Shown here piece by piece: positions 50,574-59,430 of a stretch of 64,000 nucleotides of DNA. Each line of letters opens with the position of its first letter. Within the stretch, counting starts at the first letter, position 1. Origin of the DNA: Chitinophagaceae bacterium (GTDB lineage Bacteria > Bacteroidota > Bacteroidia > Chitinophagales > Chitinophagaceae). The stretch covers positions 1-64,000 of the forward strand of contig JADJOC010000003.1 in the NCBI GenBank assembly GCA_016713965.1, written 5' to 3'. The notes under the pieces were generated by a model. It made no database searches. It was not told the DNA's origin and worked only from the letters and a program-made list of their open reading frames with translations. A program made the translations under genes and the position numbers.

Positions 50574-51474
50574 ATGATTAAACGCACCCTATACTTTGGC
50601 AACCCTGCCTATCTTAAAACCAAAGATGAACAACTCGTTTTTGAAGGCACCGATACCGGAGAAAAAATATCTGCTCCCATAGAAGACCTTGGTATTGTCA
50701 TCCTCGACCACCAGCAAATTACCATCAGCCAGGGGCTTATTGCAAAACTGCTGGCCAACAATGTAGCATTAATCACCTGCGATAACAGCCACCACCCTAC
50801 CGGCTTATTATTAAACCTGGATGGCCATACTTTACAAAGCCAAAAGTTCCAGGCAAAATTGGAAGCTACTGTTCCGTTAAAAAAACAGTTGTGGCAGCAG
50901 ACCATATCCTGCAAAATAAACAACCAGGCTGCCATGCTTGAAAGCGTACGGGTAACGGCCAGGAATATGCGCAACTGGGCTGCAGAAGTAAAAAGCGGTG
51001 ATAGCGAAAACCATGAAGCTGTGGCAGCAGCCTATTACTGGAAAAATGTTTTTCAAATATTTCCCGAGTTTAAAAGAGACCGGTTTGGCGAGCCGCCCAA
51101 CAATATTTTAAACTATGGCTATGCCATTTTGAGGGCCATAGTAGCCCGCAGCATTGTAGGAAGTGGCTTGTTACCTACCTTAGGACTTTTTCATAAAAAC
51201 CAGTATAATGCCTATTGCCTGGCGGATGATATTATGGAGCCTTACCGCCCGTTTGTAGATAAAGTTGTAATTAATATTGTAAACTTAAATGGAAAATTCC
51301 TGGAGCTTACACCCGGCATGAAGAAAGACCTGTTAAAGGTTCCGGCAATGGATGTACAAATAAATGGAGAAAAAAAGCCCATTGATGGTTGCTGTACAAA
51401 AAACCACAGCTTCCTTAGCTAAATGTTTTGAAGGAAAGCAAAGAAAAATTTTATACCCGGAAATGGTTATCTAA
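50574..51474 (+). CDS. cas1: CRISPR integrase Cas1 (type II), one frameshift near the end
   Basis: Spacer integrase of about 299 residues. The start MIKRTLYFGNPAYLKTKDEQL (50574) is the II-type start. Beta-domain motifs are IEDLGIVILDHQQITIS and LLANNVALITCDNSHHPTGLLL. The helical catalytic domain has GDSENHEAVAAAYYWKNVF (Glu), RDRFGEPPNNILNYGYAILRAIVARSIVGSGLLPTLG (His equivalents follow in GLFHKNQ) and LADDIMEPYRPFVD (Asp/Glu). A one-base shift at about 51381 hides the true end MVAVQKTTASLAKCFEGKQ to MVI. It follows nfi closely. Confidence 0.95.
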
Positions 51475-51500
51475 TTATAGATAATCATGGCTGTTACTAT

Positions 51501-51750
51501 TAACCTGAGTTGGGGATAAGAAAATTTAAAAAATTATAAGTATATAGTTATTCTACATTGAAATTAAGAGTAAAGAACTAATGCAGAGATTACAGTAGTA
51601 CAAATGTTCAGTAAAGCTGTATGGCAGGAACGGGCAGTATTCGTTCATGCCTTGACTTTTTTGCTACTTTTTGTGTCAAGACAAAAAGTAGAGTAATACA
51701 ATTAATTGAAAATAACGAATTATAAAGTAATTTAAACCGAACTCAGGTTA
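51501..51750. mobile_element. 250-bp MITE-like element between cas1 and cas2
   Basis: TAACCTGAGTT at 51501-51511 is exactly inverted as AACTCAGGTTA at 51740-51750. Inside, CTACTTTTTGT and ACAAAAAGTAG (51664-51691) form an 11-bp stem with loop GTCAAG. That loop could instead pair with CTTGAC at 51651. No coding frame is present. The element accounts for most of the unusual 294-bp gap between cas1 and cas2, which otherwise are adjacent in such loci. Confidence 0.6.
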
Positions 51751-51768
51751 TCAGCAATGTGAACTGCA

Positions 51769-52104
51769 ATGAATAATCGTTTAAATGCATACCGAATCAT
51801 GTGGGTACTTGTATTCTTCGACCTTCCGACCGAAACGCCTAAGCAGCGCAAGATATATGCTGCATTTCGTAAAAATATTATGAAAGATGGTTTTAATATG
51901 TTCCAGTTTTCTATTTATATGCGGCATTGTGCCAGCCGGGAAAACGCAGAAGTACATATAAAAAGGGTAAAAAAGATTTTGCCGGAAAAAGGTCATATTG
52001 GTATTATGTGCATTACCGATAAGCAGTTTGGTATGATGGAAATATTTTATGGGCACACTCCAACAGTTACTTCCCCTCCTGTCCAGCAATTGGAAATGTT
52101 TTAG
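51769..52104 (+). CDS. cas2: CRISPR-associated protein Cas2
   Basis: A 111-residue ferredoxin-fold protein, partner of Cas1 in the spacer integration complex. MWVLVFFDLPTETPKQRKIYAAFRKNIMKDGF carries the conserved Asp after the first strand. MFQFSIYMRHCASRENAEVHIKRV and GHIGIMCITDKQFGMM follow the II-type pattern. The frame is intact. The start ATG at 51769 or an internal one at MWVLV is possible. The array begins 108 bp after the stop. Confidence 0.95.
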   Translation: MNNRLNAYRIMWVLVFFDLPTETPKQRKIYAAFRKNIMKDGFNMFQFSIYMRHCASRENAEVHIKRVKKILPEKGHIGIMCITDKQFGMMEIFYGHTPTVTSPPVQQLEMF

Positions 52105-52212
52105 CTCTTGATGATTTTTATAAAATAGGAATAAAAAATTGAAGAAATATTCAATTTTTTATTCCTAAAAATTAACTTAAACTCAATACAGGTAAGCATT
52201 ATAGCCAAAACT

Positions 52213-54612
52213 GTTGTTAAAGAACTAAGTTAAATAAATTTTGAAAGCAAATCACAACCGCAAATGCTGGTTCTCCATCTCCAGTTCGGTTGTTAAAGAA
52301 CTAAGTTAAATAAATTTTGAAAGCAAATCACAACCTAAAAAAGCCGTTAGATTATTAGTTGATGGTTGTTAAAGAACTAAGTTAAATAAATTTTGAAAGC
52401 AAATCACAACTGGAAATTACTTTGCACAAGAACATGGATAGTTGTTAAAGAACTAAGTTAAATAAATTTTGAAAGCAAATCACAACGCAGTCACAGTTCA
52501 ACTTAAAAATGGCCGAGTTGTTAAAGAACTAAGTTAAATAAATTTTGAAAGCAAATCACAACTAAAATACCATTGGTTTAAAGTTTTCAGTTGTTGTTAA
52601 AGAACTAAGTTAAATAAATTTTGAAAGCAAATCACAACTATATTTTGCTTTATAAATGTATCTATTAAGTTGTTAAAGAACTAAGTTAAATAAATTTTGA
52701 AAGCAAATCACAACTACTAAGTCATGATTATCCCACTCTATATCGTTGTTAAAGAACTAAGTTAAATAAATTTTGAAAGCAAATCACAACTATATTTTGC
52801 TTTATAAATGTATCTATTAAGTTGTTAAAGAACTAAGTTAAATAAATTTTGAAAGCAAATCACAACTTGTACATTTGTCATATATGATTTTTAAAGGTTG
52901 TTAAAGAACTAAGTTAAATAAATTTTGAAAGCAAATCACAACTATATTTTGCTTTATAAATGTATCTATTAAGTTGTTAAAGAACTAAGTTAAATAAATT
53001 TTGAAAGCAAATCACAACGCGTGGCATAAGGGTGAAATACACTACGGAGTTGTTAAAGAACTAAGTTAAATAAATTTTGAAAGCAAATCACAACACTCGT
53101 TCAACATTACGACATGCAACAGAAGTTGTTAAAGAACTAAGTTAAATAAATTTTGAAAGCAAATCACAACCACTACCTTTAATACAACTTATAATGGCTG
53201 GTTGTTAAAGAACTAAGTTAAATAAATTTTGAAAGCAAATCACAACTAGCAGGGGTAGTGTTCCTTATGAGAAGAAGTTGTTAAAGAACTAAGTTAAATA
53301 AATTTTGAAAGCAAATCACAACTAAGAACAAGTTCTACCACTCAATTAATATGTTGTTAAAGAACTAAGTTAAATAAATTTTGAAAGCAAATCACAACAA
53401 GTATTTTTTTTCAATAAGTTCCGCTATAGTTGTTAAAGAACTAAGTTAAATAAATTTTGAAAGCAAATCACAACAACGCTCTTCACTCAACAATATGAGC
53501 GCAATGTTGTTAAAGAACTAAGTTAAATAAATTTTGAAAGCAAATCACAACCAACCTTGTGTATGACAACGGTGCAAATGCGTTGTTAAAGAACTAAGTT
53601 AAATAAATTTTGAAAGCAAATCACAACCAGCAACGTCATGATCATAGTTTCCATTTGTTGTTAAAGAACTAAGTTAAATAAATTTTGAAAGCAAATCACA
53701 ACAACATTGTTCACTCAACAATATGAGCGCAAGTTGTTAAAGAACTAAGTTAAATAAATTTTGAAAGCAAATCACAACATGGCGACTGGTGTGACAGTAG
53801 GGATTGGGGTTGTTAAAGAACTAAGTTAAATAAATTTTGAAAGCAAATCACAACATTATACGCTAAGTCGGCTAATTCAGCAACGTTGTTAAAGAACTAA
53901 GTTAAATAAATTTTGAAAGCAAATCACAACAAAATCACTTTCAAGCATTTTTTTTGTGGAGTTGTTAAAGAACTAAGTTAAATAAATTTTGAAAGCAAAT
54001 CACAACAACGACAATGGTATGTCATCGTAGTTATATGTTGTTAAAGAACTAAGTTAAATAAATTTTGAAAGCAAATCACAACTATGTAGATGTTCTAAAC
54101 ATAGTAAAAGCGTTGTTAAAGAACTAAGTTAAATAAATTTTGAAAGCAAATCACAACGACCAGCCGTGCGTTCTTCCAGCAATGTTGTTGTTAAAGAACT
54201 AAGTTAAATAAATTTTGAAAGCAAATCACAACCAACCCTGCCGATTCATGCTCCCCAGCAATGTTGTTAAAGAACTAAGTTAAATAAATTTTGAAAGCAA
54301 ATCACAACTTCACTACTCGTGCCTAGTTCTACAAAATCGTTGTTAAAGAACTAAGTTAAATAAATTTTGAAAGCAAATCACAACTGCCGATGGTGTATTA
54401 GATGGAATAATTAAGTTGTTAAAGAACTAAGTTAAATAAATTTTGAAAGCAAATCACAACCTGATGTAAAGATAACCCTCCGTCAACATAGTTGTTAAAG
54501 AACTAAGTTAAATAAATTTTGAAAGCAAATCACAACGGTAACAAAACTGACCGCTACCGATGGTTTGTTGTTAAAGAACTAAGTTAAATAAATTTTGAAA
54601 GCAAATCACAAC
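52213..54612 (-). CRISPR. CRISPR array, 32 repeats of 46 bp, 31 spacers
   Basis: The repeat, read on the plus strand, begins GTTGTTAAAGAACTAAG and ends AAAGCAAATCACAAC, with GTTGT/ACAAC ends; all 32 copies appear identical. Spacers are 29-31 nt (mostly 30), period 76 bp. The crRNA sense is the minus strand, because the complement GTTGTGATTTGCTT pairs with the tracrRNA. One spacer occurs three times, as numbers 6, 8 and 10 from the left (52639, 52791, 52943). Spacers 17 (53475) and 20 (53703) share their last 23 or so bases and differ near the start. Confidence 0.98.
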
Positions 54613-54936
54613 CCTTTGCTAAAGGCAACGGACGTGCTGCCAGGTTATTAAAAAAAATAGTTTTTAGCGCAAACCTAGGCAGTGCCGTGTGGGATATGCT
54701 AATGCCAACCTTTCAGGTATTTTGAACATTTTTTTTGCTATTGACCACTACAGTATTGGCACCCCGTTGGGGTTTAATAATACCGAAGGGATGTAATTAC
54801 TATAGATAAATAAGTAATTACTATAAGTATAACAACCCAGAAACGGTGAAATGTAATAAAGATGTATGTACACGGCAGGATGCTATTCCCGCAGCCAATC
54901 CACTTTTATCAGTTTTCAACAGCAATTGCACTAATA
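54613..54936. promoter_or_regulatory. putative CRISPR leader and flank
   Basis: No gene is seen in 324 bp. On the minus strand TAGGTTTG (54677-54670) is an exact Bacteroidota -7 match about 58 bp before the nearest repeat, so it could start pre-crRNA transcription leftwards. A small hairpin CCTTT-GCT-AAAGG abuts the repeat. GTTATTAAAA at 54644 faintly resembles a repeat start. Further right, ACCCC-GTT-GGGGT forms a hairpin at about 54752-54764. Confidence 0.5.
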
Positions 54937-55454
54937 CTAGATATTTTTTAGAATTTTTTTTGCCCGGCTTTTAAATGCCGGGGTTTGATGGGGTACCTGC
55001 TCTTCAATGATAACTTTTATTTCAGGGATAATTTCAGGATATAATTTAGCCAGGTTACCCAGTACCGTTAGTGAAAATGCTTTAACAGCAACCTGCTCAG
55101 CCGGAGATTGCAAATAATCAAAACAAATATTCATTACTTCCCCCTGGTACTTTTCAGGTATTTCAGTTACCTGCCATAAGCGGACTGTATTCCGTTTTAC
55201 GGCATCATGGATATTTGGCTTTTGTAAGTTTTTAATTAATTTATTCCAATGTTTTTAATTAATACCGGGGTGGTCATTACACAATTACCCATCGGCCACG
55301 CAGCTCGTTGCACTACCCTGTATTCATCATTTAAAAATAAAGTAAATAACTCATCAAACCTTTGTTGAAACTGGCCTACCCATTGTACAATTTTTATACA
55401 TTGGGCTTTGGAATGCTCTTTTAATATTTCCTGCCGTAAATTAAAAACCGGCAT
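54937..55454 (-). CDS. HEAT-repeat-like protein, one frameshift
   Basis: An alpha-helical protein of about 172 residues from MPVFNLRQEILKEHSKAQC. Helical pairs such as FDELFTLFLNDEYRVVQRAAWPMGNCV and PAEQVAVKAFSLTVLGNLAKLYPEII are HEAT-like. One more C in the sequence at about 55250 joins IKN to HWNKLIKNLQ and the two open frames. Such small HEAT proteins are common in Bacteroidota and have no known function. It starts 5 bp after pntAB ends. Confidence 0.75.
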
Positions 55455-55458
55455 ACTG

Positions 55459-55785
55459 TCAAATTTTATTTTTGTTTTCTTTCTTGGATTTAAACATTTC
55501 AAGCATCCTGTCAGTAACTACAAATCCTCCTACTACATTTAATGTTCCTAAAATTACTGCAACAAAGCCTAATATCAAAGCCAGGTAATTATCACTTTGC
55601 GCTTTACCCATTACAATAATAGCACCAATAATAACCACACCATGGATAGCATTGGCCCCGCTCATAAGCGGGGTATGCAATACACTAGGCACCCTGCCAA
55701 TAACTTCTATACCTAAAAAAATACTGAGAATGACAATATAAATTATCTCTATATTTTGGCTGAAAAAATCTAAAATATTTTGCAT
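55459..55785 (-). CDS. pntAB: NAD(P) transhydrogenase alpha subunit, membrane part
   Basis: A 108-residue membrane protein, the second part of the split transhydrogenase alpha subunit. Three to four membrane segments are visible, with SVLHTPLMSGANAIHGVVIIGAI and ILGFVAVILGTLNVVGGFVVTDRML, the conserved core of this subunit. The enzyme couples proton flow to hydride transfer from NADH to NADP. It follows pntAA by 49 bp. The beta subunit pntB would be expected next but is absent; the HEAT gene and then the CRISPR array come instead. Confidence 0.93.
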   Translation of the reverse strand: MQNILDFFSQNIEIIYIVILSIFLGIEVIGRVPSVLHTPLMSGANAIHGVVIIGAIIVMGKAQSDNYLALILGFVAVILGTLNVVGGFVVTDRMLEMFKSKKENKNKI

Positions 55786-55834
55786 AAATATTTATTTATC
55801 AAAAATTAGTAATAAGCAATATCCAAAACCTAAA

Positions 55835-56959
55835 CTATAAACCATTAACCAGAGCTTTTACCCTTTCATTTACAATTTCTCCGTTGTGCAGCACACAGGT
55901 GCCTTTTACCAAATCATCTTCAAAATTAAGAAACAGCTGTCCTTCTTTATTAATGATAAGTTGTAAGAAGTTTACTATATTTTTCCATATAATTTACTGG
56001 CATCGCTAGGCATTGTACATGGCAGGTATGAATTACCAACAATTTGAATTCCCATATGCGTAACCGTTATATTATTTTCTGTAAGTTCAGTATTACCCCC
56101 GGTAGCCGTAGCAAGATCAATAATAATACTACCGCTTTTCATCGCTTCAATCATTTCTTTGGTAATTAAAACTGGGGCTTTTTTACCGGGTATTTGTGCC
56201 GTTGTGATTATAATATCAGCTTTGGCAACACTTTCCGCAATTTTAGCTTTTTGACGTTGTAAAATCTTCGCTTTGTTCAACAGCATAACCTCCGGCCTGG
56301 CTGGCATCAGCTGCCCCTTCAACTTCCACAAATTTTCCGCCCAGGCTCATTACTTCTTCTTTTACTGCGGGCCTGGTATCAAATACTTCTACTACAGCAC
56401 CCAACCTTTTTGCAGTAGCAATGGCTTGCAAGCCTGCCACACCTGCCCCTAATATCAAAACCTTTGCCGGCGGTATGCTTCCTGCTGCTGTCATAAACAT
56501 AGGAAAATACCTGGGAAATAAATTTGCAGCCAACAGTACTGCTTTGTATCCGGCTATGTTAGCCTGGCTGCTCAACACATCCATGCTTTGCGCCCTCGTG
56601 GTACGTGGCAGCATATCAATGCTAAAAACAGTACATTGTTTTGTACTCCAGTTTTGCATTACATCTGCTGTAAAAAGTGGCTGGTATAATCCTAATATAA
56701 TTTTGGAAGACAATTGATTTATAGCTGATGCATCTAATATATTAATTGCTACAATAAGATCTGATTGTTGTAATACTTTTTCACGGCTTAAAATATCTGC
56801 ACCGGCTTCAATATATTTATCATCATTGGCAAATGCCATATTACCTGCATTAGTTTCTACGAGTATATCTACACCCAGTTTTTTTAACAGGATAATGTGC
56901 TCAGGTAACAGGGAAACCCGGGTATCATGAGCAGGTTCTTTTAAAACGCCAATTGTCAT
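55835..56959 (-). CDS. pntAA: NAD(P) transhydrogenase alpha subunit, NAD-binding part, two frameshifts
   Basis: NAD(H)-binding domain I of the transhydrogenase, about 375 residues. MTIGVLKEPAHDTRVSLLPEH, SSQANIAGYKAVLLAA, the dinucleotide loop AKVLILGAGVAGLQAIATAKRLGAVVEVFDTR, IITTAQIPGKKAPVLITKEM and the SIIIDLATATGGNTE segment are in family order. One extra base at about 56253 and one missing base at 55978 break the frame; the true end runs NIVNFLQLIINKEGQLFLNFEDD to 55835. TATCTTAG about 20 bp upstream may be the -7 box. Confidence 0.93.
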
Positions 56960-56991
56960 AATTATTGTAATTGCATCTAAGATAATGAAAA

Positions 56992-57789
56992 TTAAAACCG
57001 AATGGTAAAATGTTGTTTAACTTTAAAATCGGGACTCAGAAAAACCAACCCGATAAAAAATAAATCAATGCTTAATGTTACTGCATTGTGCTGTTGAATA
57101 TATTCCCAGGCTTCTTCCATTTCCCTGCTCCAGTGAATGTCATCAAATATCAAAATAGCAGCCGGGGCTGCATGTTCCAGCAGTTGTTTAAAATATTGTA
57201 TCGTAGGTTCTTTTTTATGATTGCCATCAATAAATGCAAAATCAGTGGCGGGTAAAGTTGAAAAAAGCCCCGGCAAAGTAGCGGCGAAATCACCTTGTAC
57301 TAATTCAATATTTTTTAAGCTTAACTCTTTAAATGTATTACTGGCTATGCCAGCAATAGAAATATCACCTTCGCAGGTATATATGGTTGCCTGCGGGTTC
57401 GCACTAGCCAAATATGCTGTAGTAATGCCTAAAGAAGTCCCTAATTCAATAACATATTTTGGCTGGTAATAATTTACTATTCTAAATAATAACTGGGCAT
57501 ATTTTTTTGGCTTTAAAGAAGATTCGGCAATATCTTTTACTTTTCTTGTATTGGATTTCATTACCGTTGAACCTGCACCAAAATCTTTTACTTCTATAAC
57601 TCGTTTATCAGTTTTTAATTTTTCTCTTAATTTTTCGATTGGCTTATAAATACTGTATTTTTTTTTATCTCGCAATACATTTTTTATAAAGTCGAATACA
57701 AATGGCGAATGGACACCGTGACCTTTGCTGTTTTCAGCAGTTAATAAATAATGCAAATATTTTTTTGCCAGTTGAAATTTTGTATACAC
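56992..57789 (-). CDS. class I SAM-dependent O-methyltransferase-like protein
   Basis: A 265-residue protein. The SAM-binding motif is YVIELGTSLGITTAYLASANP, with YTCEGDISIAGIASNTF as the acidic loop after the second strand and DFAFIDGNHKKEPTIQYF as motif IV. It has the pattern of the O-methyltransferase family 3/CmcI group common in Bacteroidota. The N-terminal HGVHSPFVFDFIKNVL is characteristic of a conserved uncharacterised branch. The substrate is unknown. The frame is intact. Confidence 0.82.
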   Translation of the reverse strand: MYTKFQLAKKYLHYLLTAENSKGHGVHSPFVFDFIKNVLRDKKKYSIYKPIEKLREKLKTDKRVIEVKDFGAGSTVMKSNTRKVKDIAESSLKPKKYAQLLFRIVNYYQPKYVIELGTSLGITTAYLASANPQATIYTCEGDISIAGIASNTFKELSLKNIELVQGDFAATLPGLFSTLPATDFAFIDGNHKKEPTIQYFKQLLEHAAPAAILIFDDIHWSREMEEAWEYIQQHNAVTLSIDLFFIGLVFLSPDFKVKQHFTIRF

Positions 57790-57818
57790 AGAAATAGTAA
57801 ATAAATGATAAATATAAA

Positions 57819-58316
57819 TTAGCCGGTATTTTTTTTCCCATACCTGAAAACTGTAAGGTAAAGCATGCTTGTCATCCGCATCAAAATCTTTATTGCTTAT
57901 CAGCTTCCATTTTTTTCATCAATCGCCGGAAAATAAATATCCCCATCAATACTTGTATGTACCCTGGTCAAATAAATTTTATCAGCTATTTTTATAGATT
58001 GGTTAAATATTTCTCCGCCACCGGCAATAAAAATTTCTTTGCAGTTGGCTTGCCTGGCTTTTATTAAAGCATCATCTACATCACTGGCGACTATCACAGC
58101 TTCTGTTTGCCAATTTTTTTGGCGGGTTATTACAATATTTATCCTGCCTGGTAATGCTTTGCCAACAGATTCAAAGGTTTTCCGGCCCATTATTAAAGGC
58201 ATGCCCCATGTGGTATTTTTAAAAAATTTCAGATCATTGGGTAAATGCCAGGGCAACTGGTTGTTTTTACCAATTACATTATTTGTGGATGCTGCTACAA
58301 TAAGAGAAATAGTCAT
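57819..58316 (-). CDS. folA: dihydrofolate reductase, frameshifts near the end
   Basis: Reduces dihydrofolate to tetrahydrofolate with NADPH. MTISLIVAASTNNVIGKNNQLPWHLPNDLKFF carries the Met20-loop region and the active-site Asp. GMPLIMGRKTFESVG and LPGRINIVITRQ bind NADPH, and IFIAGGGEIFNQSI is the second glycine motif. One more A at about 57917 continues KWKLISNKDFDADDKHALPYSFQVWEK to a stop near 57819, giving the usual 165 or so residues. It is 38 bp after thyA, forming the classic thyA-folA pair. Confidence 0.94.
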
Positions 58317-58354
58317 AAATAAGAAATAAGGAACAAATTTTTAATTTTCTAATT

Positions 58355-59182
58355 CTACACTGCTACCGGTGCTTTAATAGCCGGGTGTGACTGGTAATTA
58401 ATTAACTCAAAGTCTTCAAAGGTAAATTCAAAAATATCTTTAATGTTAGGATTAATTTTTATTTGGGGCAAAGCAAATGGTGCCCTGCTTAACTGTAATT
58501 TTGCCTGCTCCAAATGATTGTTGTATAAATGTGCATCGCCTAATGTATGAATAAATTCTCCGGGCTGTAAACCGCAAACCTGCGCAACCATTATGGTGAG
58601 CAAAGCGTAAGAAGCAATGTTAAATGGTACGCCCAAAAATACATCGGCGCTGCGCTGGTAAAGCTGGCAGCTTAATGTTCCTTTTTCTCCCTTCTCCATT
58701 TGGAGAGTGGTTGGAGGTGAGGTATAAAATTGAAACAAACAATGGCAAGGCATTAATTTCATTTTTGGCAAATCTGCCACATTCCATGCACTGATAATTA
58801 ACCTGCGGCTGTCGGGATTGTTTTTTATTTGGTGTATTAAATCTTTTACCTGGTCTACTTCTACCCCATCCGCTCCTTCCCAGCTTCGCCACTGCTTTCC
58901 ATACACTGGTCCCAGGTCGCCATTTTCATCAGCCCATTCATCCCAGATACTTACATTATGGTCTTTTAAGTATTTGATATTGGTATCGCCTTTTAAAAAC
59001 CATAGCAATTCATGAATAATGCTTTTTACGTGGCATTTTTTTGTAGTTACCAAAGGAAACCCTTCTTTTAAATCAAAGCGCATCTGGTAACCAAATACGC
59101 TCCTGGTGCCTGTACCGGTACGGTCATTTTTATCTGTACCTGCATCTACAATATGTTGAAGTAATTGTAAGTATTGTTGCAT
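58355..59182 (-). CDS. thyA: thymidylate synthase with an in-frame insertion
   Basis: Makes dTMP from dUMP and methylene-tetrahydrofolate. The start MQQYLQLLQHIVDAGTDKNDRTGTGT (59182) gives 275 residues. SIWDEWADENGDLGPVYGKQWRSW, DSRRLIISAWN, the nucleophile Cys146 in LMPCHCLFQFY, SCQLYQRSADVFLGVPFNIASYA and LGDAHLYNNH are all present. Between QFY and LSCQLYQ, where related enzymes have about five residues, it has TSPPTTLQMEKGEKGT, encoded by a palindromic repeat. The frame is intact and the insert lies on a surface turn, so activity is likely kept. folA follows. Confidence 0.95.
   Translation of the reverse strand: MQQYLQLLQHIVDAGTDKNDRTGTGTRSVFGYQMRFDLKEGFPLVTTKKCHVKSIIHELLWFLKGDTNIKYLKDHNVSIWDEWADENGDLGPVYGKQWRSWEGADGVEVDQVKDLIHQIKNNPDSRRLIISAWNVADLPKMKLMPCHCLFQFYTSPPTTLQMEKGEKGTLSCQLYQRSADVFLGVPFNIASYALLTIMVAQVCGLQPGEFIHTLGDAHLYNNHLEQAKLQLSRAPFALPQIKINPNIKDIFEFTFEDFELINYQSHPAIKAPVAV
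58687..58724. repeat. palindromic repeat element inside thyA
   Basis: Read in the thyA sense the segment is ACCTCACCTCCAACC then CTCTCC-AAAT-GGAGAAGGGAG, an imperfect hairpin. Its form, CCTCACC followed by a CTCTCC/GGAGAG stem, and its translation TSPP-TLQMEKGE match a type of repeat I know from intergenic regions of Bacteroidota genomes. Here it lies in frame within an essential-type gene. Confidence 0.7.
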
Positions 59183-59299
59183 ACTGCAAAATAAGGTGTA
59201 AATATTGAAATGTGAAAAATGTGCAGCTATAAACATACTGATAAGTTGATGTTGTTAATTAATAAATATTAATAAAAGCTCAAACCAGGAACTGAATTT

Positions 59300-59390
59300 G
59301 AATGGAGCATCCACCGCCGTTGGCGGGGCACAGCGCCAATGAAGCTTAATCAGGTTACAATAGCAGGCGACAAAATCAGTATTTATCATC
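59300..59390. repeat. intergenic hairpin and dispersed repeat segment before mnmA
   Basis: CCGCC-GTT-GGCGGGGC forms a hairpin, followed by AATGAAGCTTAATCAGGTTA. The second part is shared with 29126-29145 and, on the other strand, 16679-16705. No gene is seen in the region. Confidence 0.4.
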
Positions 59391-59405
59391 CCGTCAACAA
59401 ATTAG

Positions 59406-59413
59406 TATCTTTG
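59406..59413 (+). promoter_or_regulatory. -7 promoter motif for mnmA
   Basis: TATCTTTG matches TAnnTTTG exactly and lies 17 bp before ATG 59431. It nearly touches a TTG at 59416, which argues for the ATG as start. Confidence 0.6.
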
Positions 59414-59430
59414 CATTGAAGAATATTGAT

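Noticed and set aside
54640..54680. A degenerate extra CRISPR repeat (GTTATTAAAA...) after the last spacer-length segment.
   Set aside because: Only the first ten or so bases resemble the repeat, the rest diverges, and the nearby -7 motif makes a leader more likely.
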